Assembly: GCA_963580455.1 (NCBI GenBank)
Contig: OY756957.1
Location: 30,286,501-30,350,500 of the forward strand
Length of the DNA: 64,000 nucleotides
Origin: Euonymus europaeus
Taxonomy: Eukaryota > Streptophyta > Magnoliopsida > Celastrales > Celastraceae
Reading direction: 5' to 3'
This document shows positions 1 through 10,857 of this stretch, piece by piece (within the stretch, counting starts at the first letter, position 1; each line of letters starts with the position of its first letter). The notes below the pieces were generated by a model. That model worked only from the letters and a program-made list of their open reading frames with translations, had not been told where the DNA came from and did not search any database. The translations under genes were made by a program, and so were the position numbers.

Positions 1-286
1 TCAAATTAAACTTGCGAGAAAAGAAATGAGACTGATAAACAGTGACAGGAACTGATGATGAAAAGAATGAGTTCATGAGAAAATGCTTTGAACTCACGAT
101 TTTTCACAAGTCTCCTGGCCAAAAATCCAAGTGATTTCTGCCTAGTGCCTACCTGCTTTCCTCTAATATTCTTGGAGAACTTCTCATATGCATGGCCAAT
201 TAGTTGCCAATATCATCTACTTTCTTACTCACTGACCAAGCTAACTATGTAAGATCAAGCTCTAATACAGTATTTATTAATAGTAC

Positions 287-3200
287 CTTGCAGTCATCAC
301 TGCCAGATACAAGCATTGAAGGTTCAGTGCGCGAAAAATCAATACTCCAAGCTCTCTTCTCATGCTCCTCATATTCCATTATGCTCTGAATGGAGAAGAG
401 AAATATTAATGCAGATAAATAAAAAAAAAGGAGAGGGAAATCTACGATATGAAAATTAACGAGAAATGTGTCCATGGGCAGGTCAGCTTGCATATGAGTA
501 TATGATATGGACTCAGGCAGGAGAAGCAAATAAATGTCATTCATACCTGACGAGTAGTAACGTCCCAGACAGTTACTATCCCCTCATAATCACTGCTAGC
601 AATATGATTTTTGGTGTACTTGTTCCAACTCAAGCAGCTCAGCTTAGATCGTGTGGGCATCTCCACAACAGGGCAATGCACATCTGCTGGTTCATTTATC
701 GCCTGAAAGATCATGATGACAAGCCAATATCATATACCCTGGTATTATACCCAGAGATCATTATTCACAATCAATGCATTATGTGAAACATCTTTGTGTT
801 TTATAATGCCAAATGACTAATGAAAAAGTGTAGATCCACTATGCAACCTTATATCACTCTGAACTTACCGAGCTAAACTCAAAAACCTTAATGCGCCTAG
901 AAACTCCAGCAGTGGCAAAGAATTCATCGTCGCGATCAAATTCAATACTGCAAATATTTAAAATAAAAATATAAACTATCAATGGAATAAAATATTGCTG
1001 CAAATAGACTATAAGAGTATAAAAGAAACAACAAAAATACAATGAAGGGGGCTCAATAGTAATCAATAACAATATTATTCTGGTTTTGTAGGTCTACTTT
1101 CAACTTCGAGCATCACACCTAACATGAAGTCAGTCAATAGTAATCAATAACAATATTATTCTAGTTTTGTAGGTCTACTTTCAACTTCGAGCATCACACC
1201 TAACAGTAAGTCAGTAACATTCAGACTTCTCTAACTGATGTTAAATTCTCTGTCACTGAATGGTTCTTTTCTCTCAAAAGAAGAAACATTTCAACTGTTT
1301 AAGGAAGCCAACAGAATGTGGCCATGAATGCTCTAATTTAGATGTTTATTTGGACTTCGGAATGGGACTCCTTGTTAGAGAGGCAAAATTCTATCATTGC
1401 CTTTCAAGTCCCTTTGTGTGTGTTGTAAGTTGGGTGTTTCTTCTTCATTAGAGTCTTCCTTGTTATCTGTACTGCCATTGCAACTCATTTAATAAAATTT
1501 CGCAGATTCATCAAAAAAGGAAGCCAACAGAATGGCTTAAAAGTGAGTTAGCAACAATACTAATACTCAGAAAATTCATCTCTTAAATAACAAAAGTAGT
1601 CTGGCTCTCCAAATAAACAACATGCTAAAATGATTATATCAGCTCAAAAGTAATTATCAAACCATGTCTGCACACTAGTCCCTTGAGTTTCAAGTTTCCA
1701 CATTCATCCACCAACAAGTTCAACAGTGAAAGAAAAATCACTTCAAACACTTTTTCTGACCATTTGCTATGACATCAAGAAAATGCAAAGGGTTTCCAGC
1801 TCACCTCGAGACAATATTGGAAAAGTGGAAAAGGTCCCCATGCCTAAGTTCAGCAACGACCCTCAATCGACTGATTAAGAAAAGAAACAAAAAAGGTAAG
1901 AAACTAAAGCAGAGAGTGCGTTCCAAGACCCAAAAAGCAGAGTACTATCAGAAAAATGGCAGAAAGTTTCTTAAGAGAAACAGAGAAGCAATAACTGCAT
2001 TAAACACGGAAAATACAGACCTGTATCGTGTAAAGTTGTTCAGCACAGATTGGAAATCCTCAAGGCCAGGATTATAACCTTCTCTACTCACATAATCTGC
2101 ATTTGTTCTTTCTTCCTGTTGATACGACCGGCTCTTAGAACAACGACGCTTTTGCAAGTAGCATTCCTGCAGGTCATTAAACTGTGGCAAAGGATTATAA
2201 TGAGTAGTATGCAAACCGAAATATAGTCCCCGGTAAGAACTAAATCACCAGTAATGTTAAACAATGGATTGACTCAAACAACTATTTAGAGATTCACAGC
2301 CTAGCTATGTTGGAAGGCCTACAATCAGCACCTGTGAACCTCTTTTAAGAAAATCAGCACCTGAACCTCTTTTAAGAAAATTACCACTAGATTAGACATA
2401 TAGAAATAGATAAATCAGAAGCCAACTATGGAAGCAACAACATTTATGGTAATCCGAGGCTATTGACAATGAGCTTTTGTTGCATCCAACAGCAAACTTG
2501 GACCTTCTCAAATATTTGTGAATAGGATGTGAAAGCATTCAAAGGATAGCTTACCTGAGCATAGATTCGCCCTTTTCTTGCAACAATTTGACCCGACTGA
2601 GTAAGATATTCTGAATCTGCTCTGCCACATGCTGCTTCTTTTTGAAGAACTTGAGTGCTTATTTGGGCCTGCTCATCTGCTTTCTTGTTCTGTAAATTTC
2701 CTGATTCGGTCCACTCCTGGAGACCACAGGCGCCAGAGATACTATCGCCATTATGTCCATCAATCAATGAGGGCCACAATTTTGCTGCTGTAGGATCATC
2801 AAGCATCCTAACTTTTGCTGAGCATCTGTCCTTCGCCCTGTATAATTCGAATCTCCGGCTTTCTACAGCATTTATGTCCTCCATTATGTACTGAAGATCA
2901 GCTTGAATCTACAAATGAAGGAAAACGCCATCAGTAAGATAGTTCAAATACAACTTTGAGTCACAGAAGAAGATTATCTCTTCATCATTCAGTAATGCGA
3001 GTACTCTTAACGAACAAATGAAGCAATGATCAACTATGCAGGAAAGCCTTCAAAGGCATGAAACTAGTCTCAGCTAGTGAGTATGACACATTTGAAAAGT
3101 AGCAGGTTGTCGACATGCTCATCTTAAATTCAACACTTCTCAAAGCACCATGTCGTATTTCAATAGTAAACAGAACATTTTCTTGTCCAATCAGTTTAAG

Positions 3201-4482
3201 ATAATTGTTTCAGTTCCAGCACTCCCTTCAAACCTACATAATAATTCTGACTGATATTATTTACATGCCTCATAAACACATGCAATGCAGCCGATGATTG
3301 TGTAAATCCCTTAAATATAAGGACTGATATGTAGACCACAACTTTCTCCAAAATACAAAGAATATTTATTAGTGAAAAACGAAATGCTATATATTCTATA
3401 AAAAGCTATTATTAATTAGTTTAAAAAAAATGAAATACAACTATGCTGCGAATACTAGATCGAATGACCTCACTGAGCTCTTCGAGCTTTTGCTTTCTTA
3501 GGCAATGCAAGAAATCACGTAAGATTCTCATATTTTTCTCTGCTTCTTCTTGTTCCATTCTTCTTTTCTTCTCCGTAAGAAGAGACAGCATGCCCTCTAG
3601 CTCCTCAACTGACACCTTGGAGTCCTGTCAAGGTTCACAAGAAACTCATTCAATGAATTAATGATTCAATCAGTAATTCATGGGTTCATGGTAAGAGTAA
3701 GTGAACTCGTCCACCAACAAACTGAAGAAAGGAAAGAAGGTCTCAGATCGTAGAGAAATATTAGCTATTGATATGCACGATCATCTCACAAAGTGACTCT
3801 GACCTGTTCTGCAATAGTTTTCAATCAGATACAGTAACCGACCTGTTGCAATGCCTGACGCAGATTTTCAACTGGAGATGCAGTCTTTGCTACTTGAAAA
3901 GCAGTGGATTTCTTCAATAACTACAGGATTCAACAAGCGAAGAAAAAGCAAATAAGCTTAAAGAAGGTTCGATCCGTCACAATCCTCCATTGCAAGCCAT
4001 AGACATATTCCACACCGGTAAAAAAAATTCGTTCCACATTCCTTTTCCAAGCTAAAACGTGTCATCCTAAAACTAACCATCATAATAATCAGAATTCGAA
4101 TTTCTTGCATTGAAATTGTAGTCCTTTTTATCATCTCAAAATTCACAAAGCGATCCAAACACTTCAAAGGCAAGAATCAAATACACAACCAGACCTTATC
4201 GAGCAACAGATTAGGGAAGATTTGGTTGTTAGTGAGATAATGACCACAACAGGGACAATCACTCTTGTTACGAAGATGCGTTGCAATGCACACGTAACAG
4301 AAGCTGTGTCCGCAAGCTGTGACGAATGCGTGCGTGATCGTCTGCATGCATATCGGACACAACGCTTCACTGTCCATCTTCTCCGCAGCCGCCGAGCTTG
4401 TCGCTGCCGAATACGGGGTCCGCAACCGTGATGCCTCCGATTTCACAGGAGGAACCAGTTCCCCGGTGGAGCACTCTCTCAT
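287..4482 (-). CDS. COP1: E3 ubiquitin ligase COP1, 5' part (nine coding exons; gene leaves the window at position 1)
   Basis: COP1 is the nuclear RING/coiled-coil/WD40 ligase that marks light-signalling transcription factors such as HY5 for degradation in the dark. Exons in coding order: 4482-4195, 3920-3843, 3624-3469, 2908-2555, 2181-2021, 1870-1805, 947-869, 702-547, 385-287; all phases agree and give 479 residues. Residues 42-79 form the RING (CPIC...CGHSFCYVC...CPCC). Exons 3-4 give the coiled coil ([11 protein letters not shown], then [18 protein letters not shown]). Exon 5 has [13 protein letters not shown], the region of the nuclear localisation signal. Exons 7-9 give WD40 repeats with the family-typical [20 protein letters not shown] and VSGSDDCK. 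The last four or so WD40 exons (about 190 residues) lie outside. I chose the ATG at 4482 because COP1 proteins start shortly before this type of linker; an in-frame ATG at 4581 would add 33 residues. Confidence 0.96.
1054..1215. repeat. 81-bp tandem duplication in a COP1 intron
   Basis: Two head-to-tail copies (1054-1134 and 1135-1215) start with CAATAGTAATCAATAACAAT and differ at only a few positions. They lie in the COP1 intron between the exons at 869-947 and 1805-1870. This is a recent local duplication with no coding content. Confidence 0.9.
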
Positions 4483-5890
4483 TCCGAGTCTGATGGAAGG
4501 TACGAGAGAGTTTTTCAAAACTACTTTTGCAGGTACCGGAGGATCCGTATCCGTACAGACGAGTAAGGGAAAGAAAAGCAATGACGTCGCGTTTTTCGTG
4601 TGTGGCGTCTACTGCGTCAGCGTGCTTCCTTTGCAAGAGACGAAGTACGTAAATGTGAGGGCGCAGACGGCCCACGTTGGGCGGGTGGCTCAGTTTAATT
4701 AGATTAGACGGACGGCGTTTTGATTTTTTATAATTTTTTAAAAAATAATTTTTCAAATTTCACGTCCAGACATCCGATAGTTCTGGAATTAGAAAATTCT
4801 ATGTTAATTTGTCGCTATTGTATCAAAGAAATAATTATTGGCTAGAATTTAATGATTTTTTTTTTCATACAAAATATATAAAAAAAAAGTCATTTTATAA
4901 CCAGCTTCATATATTTGCATTATCCAAAAGAAAAAAATTCCTCAAAGAAAAGCCAGTACAGTAGACTCTTCTACACGGTTTACCTTCGAATTGGAGTTTT
5001 TAAAAAATATATATATTTTGTGGTTATCAAATGACCACTAAAAATTTAGATGAGAACTCAAGAATGAGTAATTATTTAATGATCCGGATGCATTTTCACA
5101 TTAGACATCTAAGAGTGTGGATGACATTCATATGAGGATGATGTCAATCAAAAGTAAAAGGACAACACATATCAATTTTAATCATATCAGTGGGTATAGC
5201 ACAAAGAATATACACCCGGACCATTAAATAATTTCTTATGTATAAACACGGGTATAATTGTTTTAAATGCAATTAAAGTGTAAAATAGTTACTTATAACC
5301 ATTGTTATCAGATTTTTATTATTATTTTACTTTTTAAATATTAAGTATTTATCCACTTACTATTTTTGTAAATATAAAGATCTAAAAAATTTATTCAAAA
5401 TCAATACATATTGAAATTAAATATTCATCCAATAAATTGTAGACAAGTCTTGTAAAGGGAGAGAATGTTGGATACACGAACTTTACAACCCTGAACACTT
5501 GTTTCGGTACCATCTTATGAATTCGAGTCATATACTACTCCCTCAAAAGGCATTGTAAAAAGAGACGTTAACTTACATTTATAGTTCACATAACTAACAC
5601 TGATACGAGAAGCCTTTAACTGCATCAACCAGAAAGTCTTGCTAGAACTTACCAAGAAAATACTGTGTATGAGAAAAAATATAAATATTCATGAATTATG
5701 TTTGAAAAAGACTGAAGATCACAGATGCACGACCATGATGGCTTGTTATTTACACCTTGAAATAATGGCAATAATGGCGCTTCTCACATCCTCTTACAAG
5801 ATAAATTTATGTACAAAACGAAGCCCACTGTTCCCAGGAAGTGTTCTTAGGGGAATCTATATTTTGAAACAAAAATTGTAGCTGTGCTAT
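4483..5890. promoter_or_regulatory. COP1 5' region and gene-free AT-rich spacer
   Basis: The first 220 bp upstream of the COP1 start are GC-rich for this window. They hold a CRE-like TGACGTC near 4582 and GGCCCAC/TGGGC motifs near 4670-4690, typical of plant housekeeping promoters. From about 4700 to 5890 the DNA is AT-rich and I see no gene or convincing repeat. Confidence 0.5.
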
Positions 5891-7857
5891 GTCGTGTACA
5901 CCTTGAAGATTCTTGTGCTTCTGACATGCTTGCAATGTTCAGCTTCATCATTTCGAATGTTTACGAACACATCAGATGAATTCTCTGCAAAAGCCGAATA
6001 ATATATCTTTGGTCTTAAAAAAAGAGGCAGAGAATAAAATGATTTCATTTACCTAACAGTAATCTTAGAAAAAACCCTGTTGGTCAAGAAATATAAACAT
6101 AACAATAACCAAAATTCAAATATTGTGGCATAAAAGGCGATAAAATGAACATGTTTGGTTAATATAAATTTATTACACATGGTCAGTTTGAGGTACTGCA
6201 AAAAAAGGTAAATAATAATTTTGTCCTTACCCATTTTTGGCCTTCGAGTATTGGGAGGCCTTAGATGTTTGAAATTCATCTGGACAGAAAGCAAACTCAT
6301 GATTGCTCTATATTGTACTGATAAGGTAGAAGTCAAGGCCACTTTTTCTAATAATACTCTGACCCATTCAAACCAATAACTAAAAGAGAGGAACACTTAC
6401 CAAACAAATACAAGTCACCCTTATGTGATTAGAGCATATATATGAGCTAATGTTTGAAAAAAATCTTGAAACCCCAAAAACGAGTTGTCCAGGTTTGCAA
6501 CATCAGTCCCCAACATTCATCCAGTTGGAAAACGAAAGATGTCGACAACATAGATGTGCGTAATCAGAATAATACGACACTTTGATCAGGGTGATGCAAC
6601 GAACTACCAGCCATAACTAATAGTGTAAGCCACTTGCAGCGAATTTTTCAAGCAAAATAAGTAACAACATCAAGATATCAATAAAACAATTGAAACAAAT
6701 CAAATGTAGAAATTGCTAGTAAGTGGTGCATCTCATTCCAGTTCTCTGCAAAATTCACTTTCAGATAATCTGACTTTCTCCACCGAACAAAGCTCTTATA
6801 CATGTGGAGAACATAAATAAAGGCTGCCACCAACATGAATAATATCTTTATTATTTAATATACAACAGGGGAAAACACTATAACTAGCAGCCCTTCCTCA
6901 AACCAAGTATCAAATCAACGAGACCTGAAGAAACATTACTTACCTCTAGATAGTATAAATGAAAAAATTAATTTAAGGGTAAAACTCACCAAAGTGGGGA
7001 ACTCTCGCAATATTTTCCAGTACAGAGAATCGCGCATAATCTCGATCATGATACAAAGTATCAAGTATCTTTATCACCATCTCCTGGAATAACAGTACAG
7101 TTAGAATGTACCTAAACAAATTGATTAACACAAGAGAAACAATTGTACCATATTCAAGAAGTGACAACGAACATTGCCCAATCCTCCAGATAACATGATA
7201 AAGAACAAATTGAAAGTTGAATCCTTAATGGTAAGAGTAACAGACGACATTCACATGCATTGAATTCTTATGCTTTCAGAAGAAATCAAAGGGAGATTAA
7301 GATTTACCGTGAGGAAGACATTCACAGATTTTTCAATCTTGATAACCCATTTCTCCGATGCACTAGCTGATTGAGTCTCCGATAGCTCTCCACAACATCG
7401 TTTCTCCTCACAATCAGTAATTGTTTTTGATGTAAATGACTCCTCCACCACCACTTTCTCCTCATTCTCTTGCAAAATTGTTGTCTTGATTTTATTCGAC
7501 TTCCTACTCGATTAATACAAATAGCCAAATCAGTGACACAAACTTAAAAATAACTCCAACAACACAAGTAAAAATATTTCACTACTAAATTTTCCAATGA
7601 GATTCGGTCAATTTGTTATACTAGAGCTTCGAACATCAAGAGATAACTGTAATTCAACATAAAACCAATCAATAAAGAGAAAACTACAATAATATACAAT
7701 AATACCTGGAAAGGAATCGACGGGAAAAGAGGAATGAATTGAAATGCAGAGGATTTGAGTTTGATGAGCCGAATGAACCCCAGCTTTTAGAGCAATTTGT
7801 TGCTTTCACTGACGGGACTGAAACTGCAAACACTGTCGATGGAAAACTTAACGCCAT
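5890..7857 (-). pseudogene. Decayed plastid terminal oxidase (PTOX / IMMUTANS) copy
   Basis: PTOX is the thylakoid di-iron plastoquinol oxidase of carotenoid synthesis and chlororespiration. Readable exons: 7857-7706 (transit-peptide-like MALSFPSTVFAVSVPS), 7503-7308 (TILQENEEKVVVEES ... EKWVIKIEKSVNVFLT), 7083-6990 (EMVIKILDTLYHDRDYARF, then LENIARVPHF) and 6823 to about 6720 (VLHMYKSF, then DYLKVNFAENWNEMHHL). The first four join in phase and keep the iron ligands of LEN and NEMHH. After NEMHHL no splice donor is visible, and the exons for EELGG...WWFDRF and the following helix are not readable. The 6279-6231 exon (DEFQTS ... PNTRRP) carries one extra base between these two halves, so it is frameshifted. 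The exon starting at 5984 keeps VNIRNDEAEHCK but shifts frame soon after. The sum is a pseudogene, not an active oxidase. Copy number elsewhere is unknown. Confidence 0.85.
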
Positions 7858-8578
7858 TTCTCTCTTGCTTTGAGAGATCGTAGAGAAATGGAAATTGCAT
7901 GAGAAATTAGTCCCGACTCCCGAATTAAGTGAAAGTATGGCAACACCTACCACAAGGTCGTTTGTTCATAGAGTTTGGACTATTAGATTGAATTTTTGCA
8001 AAAACTTTGTCGTTTAGCGCTTTTCGCAGGAAAATGCGGTTTTTATAATTGAGCTGGGCTCACATTCCAATTTTTTGGGCGGTTAACGGCCCAAATAGAG
8101 AATAGCTCTAGTTAGGTTCAGGGTGACAAAATTTTGTCCTATCTAGATAATTGATTTTGTTCTACATAATTAAATTAAGTTTAAATATGAATTGTATATC
8201 CAAAATTTGTCTTTAAATAAAAATATTTTGTGCGATTTAAAAAAGATTTTGAATTTAAACATAAAAAATTTATCTGATTAAAATAAATGACGGTATAATA
8301 AATTAAGTCCGTCCAAAAATTTAAACAAATCCAAATCCAATGCGTCAACATTTTGTAAAACATCTGTTCCACCCGGAACCAATTGTTTTCCGCACCTAGT
8401 CACGTCTATTTATAACATTCTAAACATAATTATTGAAGAAAGCTTCACGGAATTATCATTAGCAGGAAGTGAATAAAGCATGGCCTTGCAAAAGAAAACC
8501 CCATCAAACAAACCTTCCGTTTTCAAATTTTTTCTATAAATATTGAATGGGATATATTGTTGTTATTATTTAGCTAAA
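7858..8578. promoter_or_regulatory. Spacer between the PTOX copy and the cystatin gene
   Basis: A GGGCGG/GGCCCA pair lies at about 8078-8096, on the side of the PTOX copy. Two TATA-like sequences precede the cystatin: TATTTATAA near 8407 and TCTATAAATATT near 8532. The second is only about 45 bp before the ATG at 8579 and would leave a very short leader. No gene is seen here. Confidence 0.4.
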
Positions 8579-8980
8579 ATGAAATCGCAATTGGTCATCT
8601 TCTGCTTCATCACATTTGCCACAGGAATGATCCTAGCCACCAGCCCCGTCGCTGTTGGCGGTGGGCATGGCGAGTGGAAGCCAATAAAGGATCTGAAAGA
8701 CGAATACGTGAAGAAAATCGCAGAGTTTGCAGTGAAAGAGCACGACAATGAAGAAAAGGAGCATCTGAAGCTCGAGGAGGTGGTTAAGGGATATAAAAAG
8801 GCACGTCGTCACAAGATCAAGTACAAGCTGGTTTTAGCTACCAAGGATGGGAAGAAGAAGACAACGACGGAGGAAGAGCATAAGAAGGACAGCCAACACT
8901 ACGTGGCAGTTGTGGTTGACAAATCAAAGGATGACAAGCACCGCTTGCACCTAATCTCCTTTAAGCCTGTCAAAAAGTGA
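8579..8980 (+). CDS. Divergent secreted phytocystatin-like protein
   Basis: Single exon, 133 residues. A hydrophobic N-terminal signal peptide (MKSQLVIFCFITFATGMI...) is followed by GGGHGEWKPIKDL, matching the Gly-Gly/W-K-P-I start of plant cystatins. The helix signature is present as KKIAEFAVKEHDN. Plant cystatins block papain-like cysteine proteases through an N-terminal Gly, a QxVxG hairpin loop and a C-terminal Trp loop. Here the QxVxG position reads KKARRHKIKYKL, and no PW is present before the final LISFKP. The protein is also unusually rich in Lys, Glu and His (KKKTTTEEEHKKD). The fold is probably a cystatin; papain inhibition is doubtful. I chose the ATG at 8579 because it directly precedes the signal peptide; an in-frame ATG at 8543 would add 12 residues. 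Confidence 0.8.
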   Translation: MKSQLVIFCFITFATGMILATSPVAVGGGHGEWKPIKDLKDEYVKKIAEFAVKEHDNEEKEHLKLEEVVKGYKKARRHKIKYKLVLATKDGKKKTTTEEEHKKDSQHYVAVVVDKSKDDKHRLHLISFKPVKK

Positions 8981-9684
8981 TTAAGATCATAATCAAGCTT
9001 TTAAAATGTACGTCAATATATACTAATCATGCCATGCACTGGATAATATTAAATATTTTGGTCATGATATTATAAAATTACGTACCATTAATTGATATCT
9101 TCCTATTTATATTTCAATTGTCATTCTTATCTTAATAACTGCCCAACAAAACACAGGTATTAATCAAATGGGCCGGACTGCATAAATTGAAAAAAGTAAT
9201 ATTAAATTAATAAAATGGGAAAAGTTGGATTCTTACAGTCACTGACGAGGAATATAAAGACAAAGAAACAATTGTGTGTGTTTGGGTGTCAAAAATTACA
9301 CAAGAAACTAGACAACAAGGAAAAAGACAAATTGTTGGAACTACAGCTAGGGTTGGAACCTTTGTTATCATCGGCTCATTGTCTTGGTCTTAAACAAGTT
9401 TCTTGGGAATTCCGGGTCAATGAAAGCACCTCATAAATATCATTATATATATATATATATATAGAAACTTTTAGGAATAAGCATATATCAGTTTCTTGTT
9501 ATTTTATTTATCATATGATTGATCTTCCATATCTTTGATTGATTATATACGTTCCTTTCATATGGTTGCCCTCTCCTAATATAAAAGGATTTCACACTGC
9601 AATCTAGAGATAAAACATCCATACAAGTCCACAAAGTTTCTTGTTCAACTTGTTCTTCTTTGATTCTGTCATTTTCTGCAAGAC
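8981..9684. other. Spacer between cystatin and RIN4-like gene
   Basis: AT-rich, with a short (AT)n run near 9446-9463. A 73-codon open frame at 9215-9436 has no recognised motif and I do not call it a gene. The last 100 bp are the likely leader of the RIN4-like gene. Confidence 0.4.
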
Positions 9685-10621
9685 ATGGCTGTAAGCTTCC
9701 TTATACCAAGCTCTTTATTATGTTCAATCTTTTCTACAGATCTGTTCTATATGTATATACTTTGAACACATGATATACAGCAACATCACCATGTCCCCAA
9801 ATTCGGCAACTGGGAGAAGGAGGACAACGTGCCATACACGGCCTATTTTGAGAATGCTCGCAAAGAAAAGGGCGGTCGGATGATGAATCCGAATGATCCT
9901 GAGCAGAATCCGGAGGCCTTTAACCTCAGTACACCTTCTTCTGTCCTCAGCTTTGGTTCACGTGAATCCAATCAATCGAGGAAACAGAAAGTGGAGAGGA
10001 AGGCTTCGTCTTCCAGTGGAAATCACAAGATCATGTCATCTGAATCTGTCAGCAGTGACAGAAGCAGTTCTGATCAATCACTGTCGACGCAGACAAGTCA
10101 TGGACGATCCAAAATCGACCGGAAGAAGACACCTCACAGCCTCTCCTCGTCGGTTTCAACACATTCTAGGCAAACATCAAGTGTTAGTTACCAATCTACC
10201 GCTACTGTACGTAAGCATGTCTTTTTGAAATTTTTTCTCTGCATGCGATGATCATCACCGAGTGATCAGATGTACGTGCTAATTCATAACTATTTGATTC
10301 AGCACCAGAGGACTGCGTCTGTGCCTAAGTTTGGTGTTTGGGATGAGGCAGACCCGAGCTCCGGAGACGGGTTTACGATCATTTTCGATAAAGTGAAAGA
10401 AGAGAAACATAAGGCATCCCAGGTCCCTACTGTGCCCCATCGACCAAATAATAATTTTGATAACCAAAGAATGCAAGGAAGCTCTTCCTCTAAATCCAAG
10501 GTAATTAATTAGCTTCAAAGAGATCGTTTTACGATAAACACTACTATATACTTTTGTTTATGTTCTAGCTCGTTGCATTATCTTGCAGTTTTGCTGCTGT
10601 TTTTTCCCGCGTCGTCAGTGA
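9685..10621 (+). CDS. RIN4-like protein with two NOI domains
   Basis: Exons 9685-9690 (only Met-Ala), 9781-10206, 10303-10500 and 10589-10621 join in phase and give 220 residues, close to Arabidopsis RIN4. The family are plasma-membrane immune regulators guarded by plant resistance proteins. The first NOI motif follows the start directly ([19 protein letters not shown] ... ARKEKGG). The second is [20 protein letters not shown] ... [18 protein letters not shown] and VPKFGVW correspond to the two sites where the bacterial protease AvrRpt2 cuts RIN4. The linker is Ser-rich and disordered. The tiny last exon encodes [10 protein letters not shown], a Cys cluster like the C-terminal acylated membrane anchor of RIN4. 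It could be RIN4 itself or another member of its NOI family. Confidence 0.9.
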
Positions 10622-10838
10622 CTTGGCAGATGGTGTAAAAACTCAATTGCAGGGATTGATTTTCATTTTCCCTATGACTTCATATTGTTAAGGTTTTTGT
10701 ATTATTGTCAAGGATGATATATTGTTGTTAAGGTTTCATTCTTTGTTGGCAATGGTTTGTTGCTATTTCAACTGGTATAAGCTAAAGCAGAAGTTACTGT
10801 AGTCATGGAAAACGCAGTAGTATTTATCATTATGCACA

Positions 10839-10857
10839 TCTCTCTCTCTCTCTCTCT
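10839..10857. repeat. (CT)n microsatellite
   Basis: About nine CT units downstream of the RIN4-like gene, followed by a run of GGCCCA/TGGGCC motifs. Confidence 0.8.

Noticed and set aside
9215..9436. 73-codon open frame (MGKVGFLQSLTRNIKTKKQL...) between cystatin and RIN4-like gene
   Set aside because: No signal peptide, domain or family match recognised, and it has no obvious promoter; likely chance.
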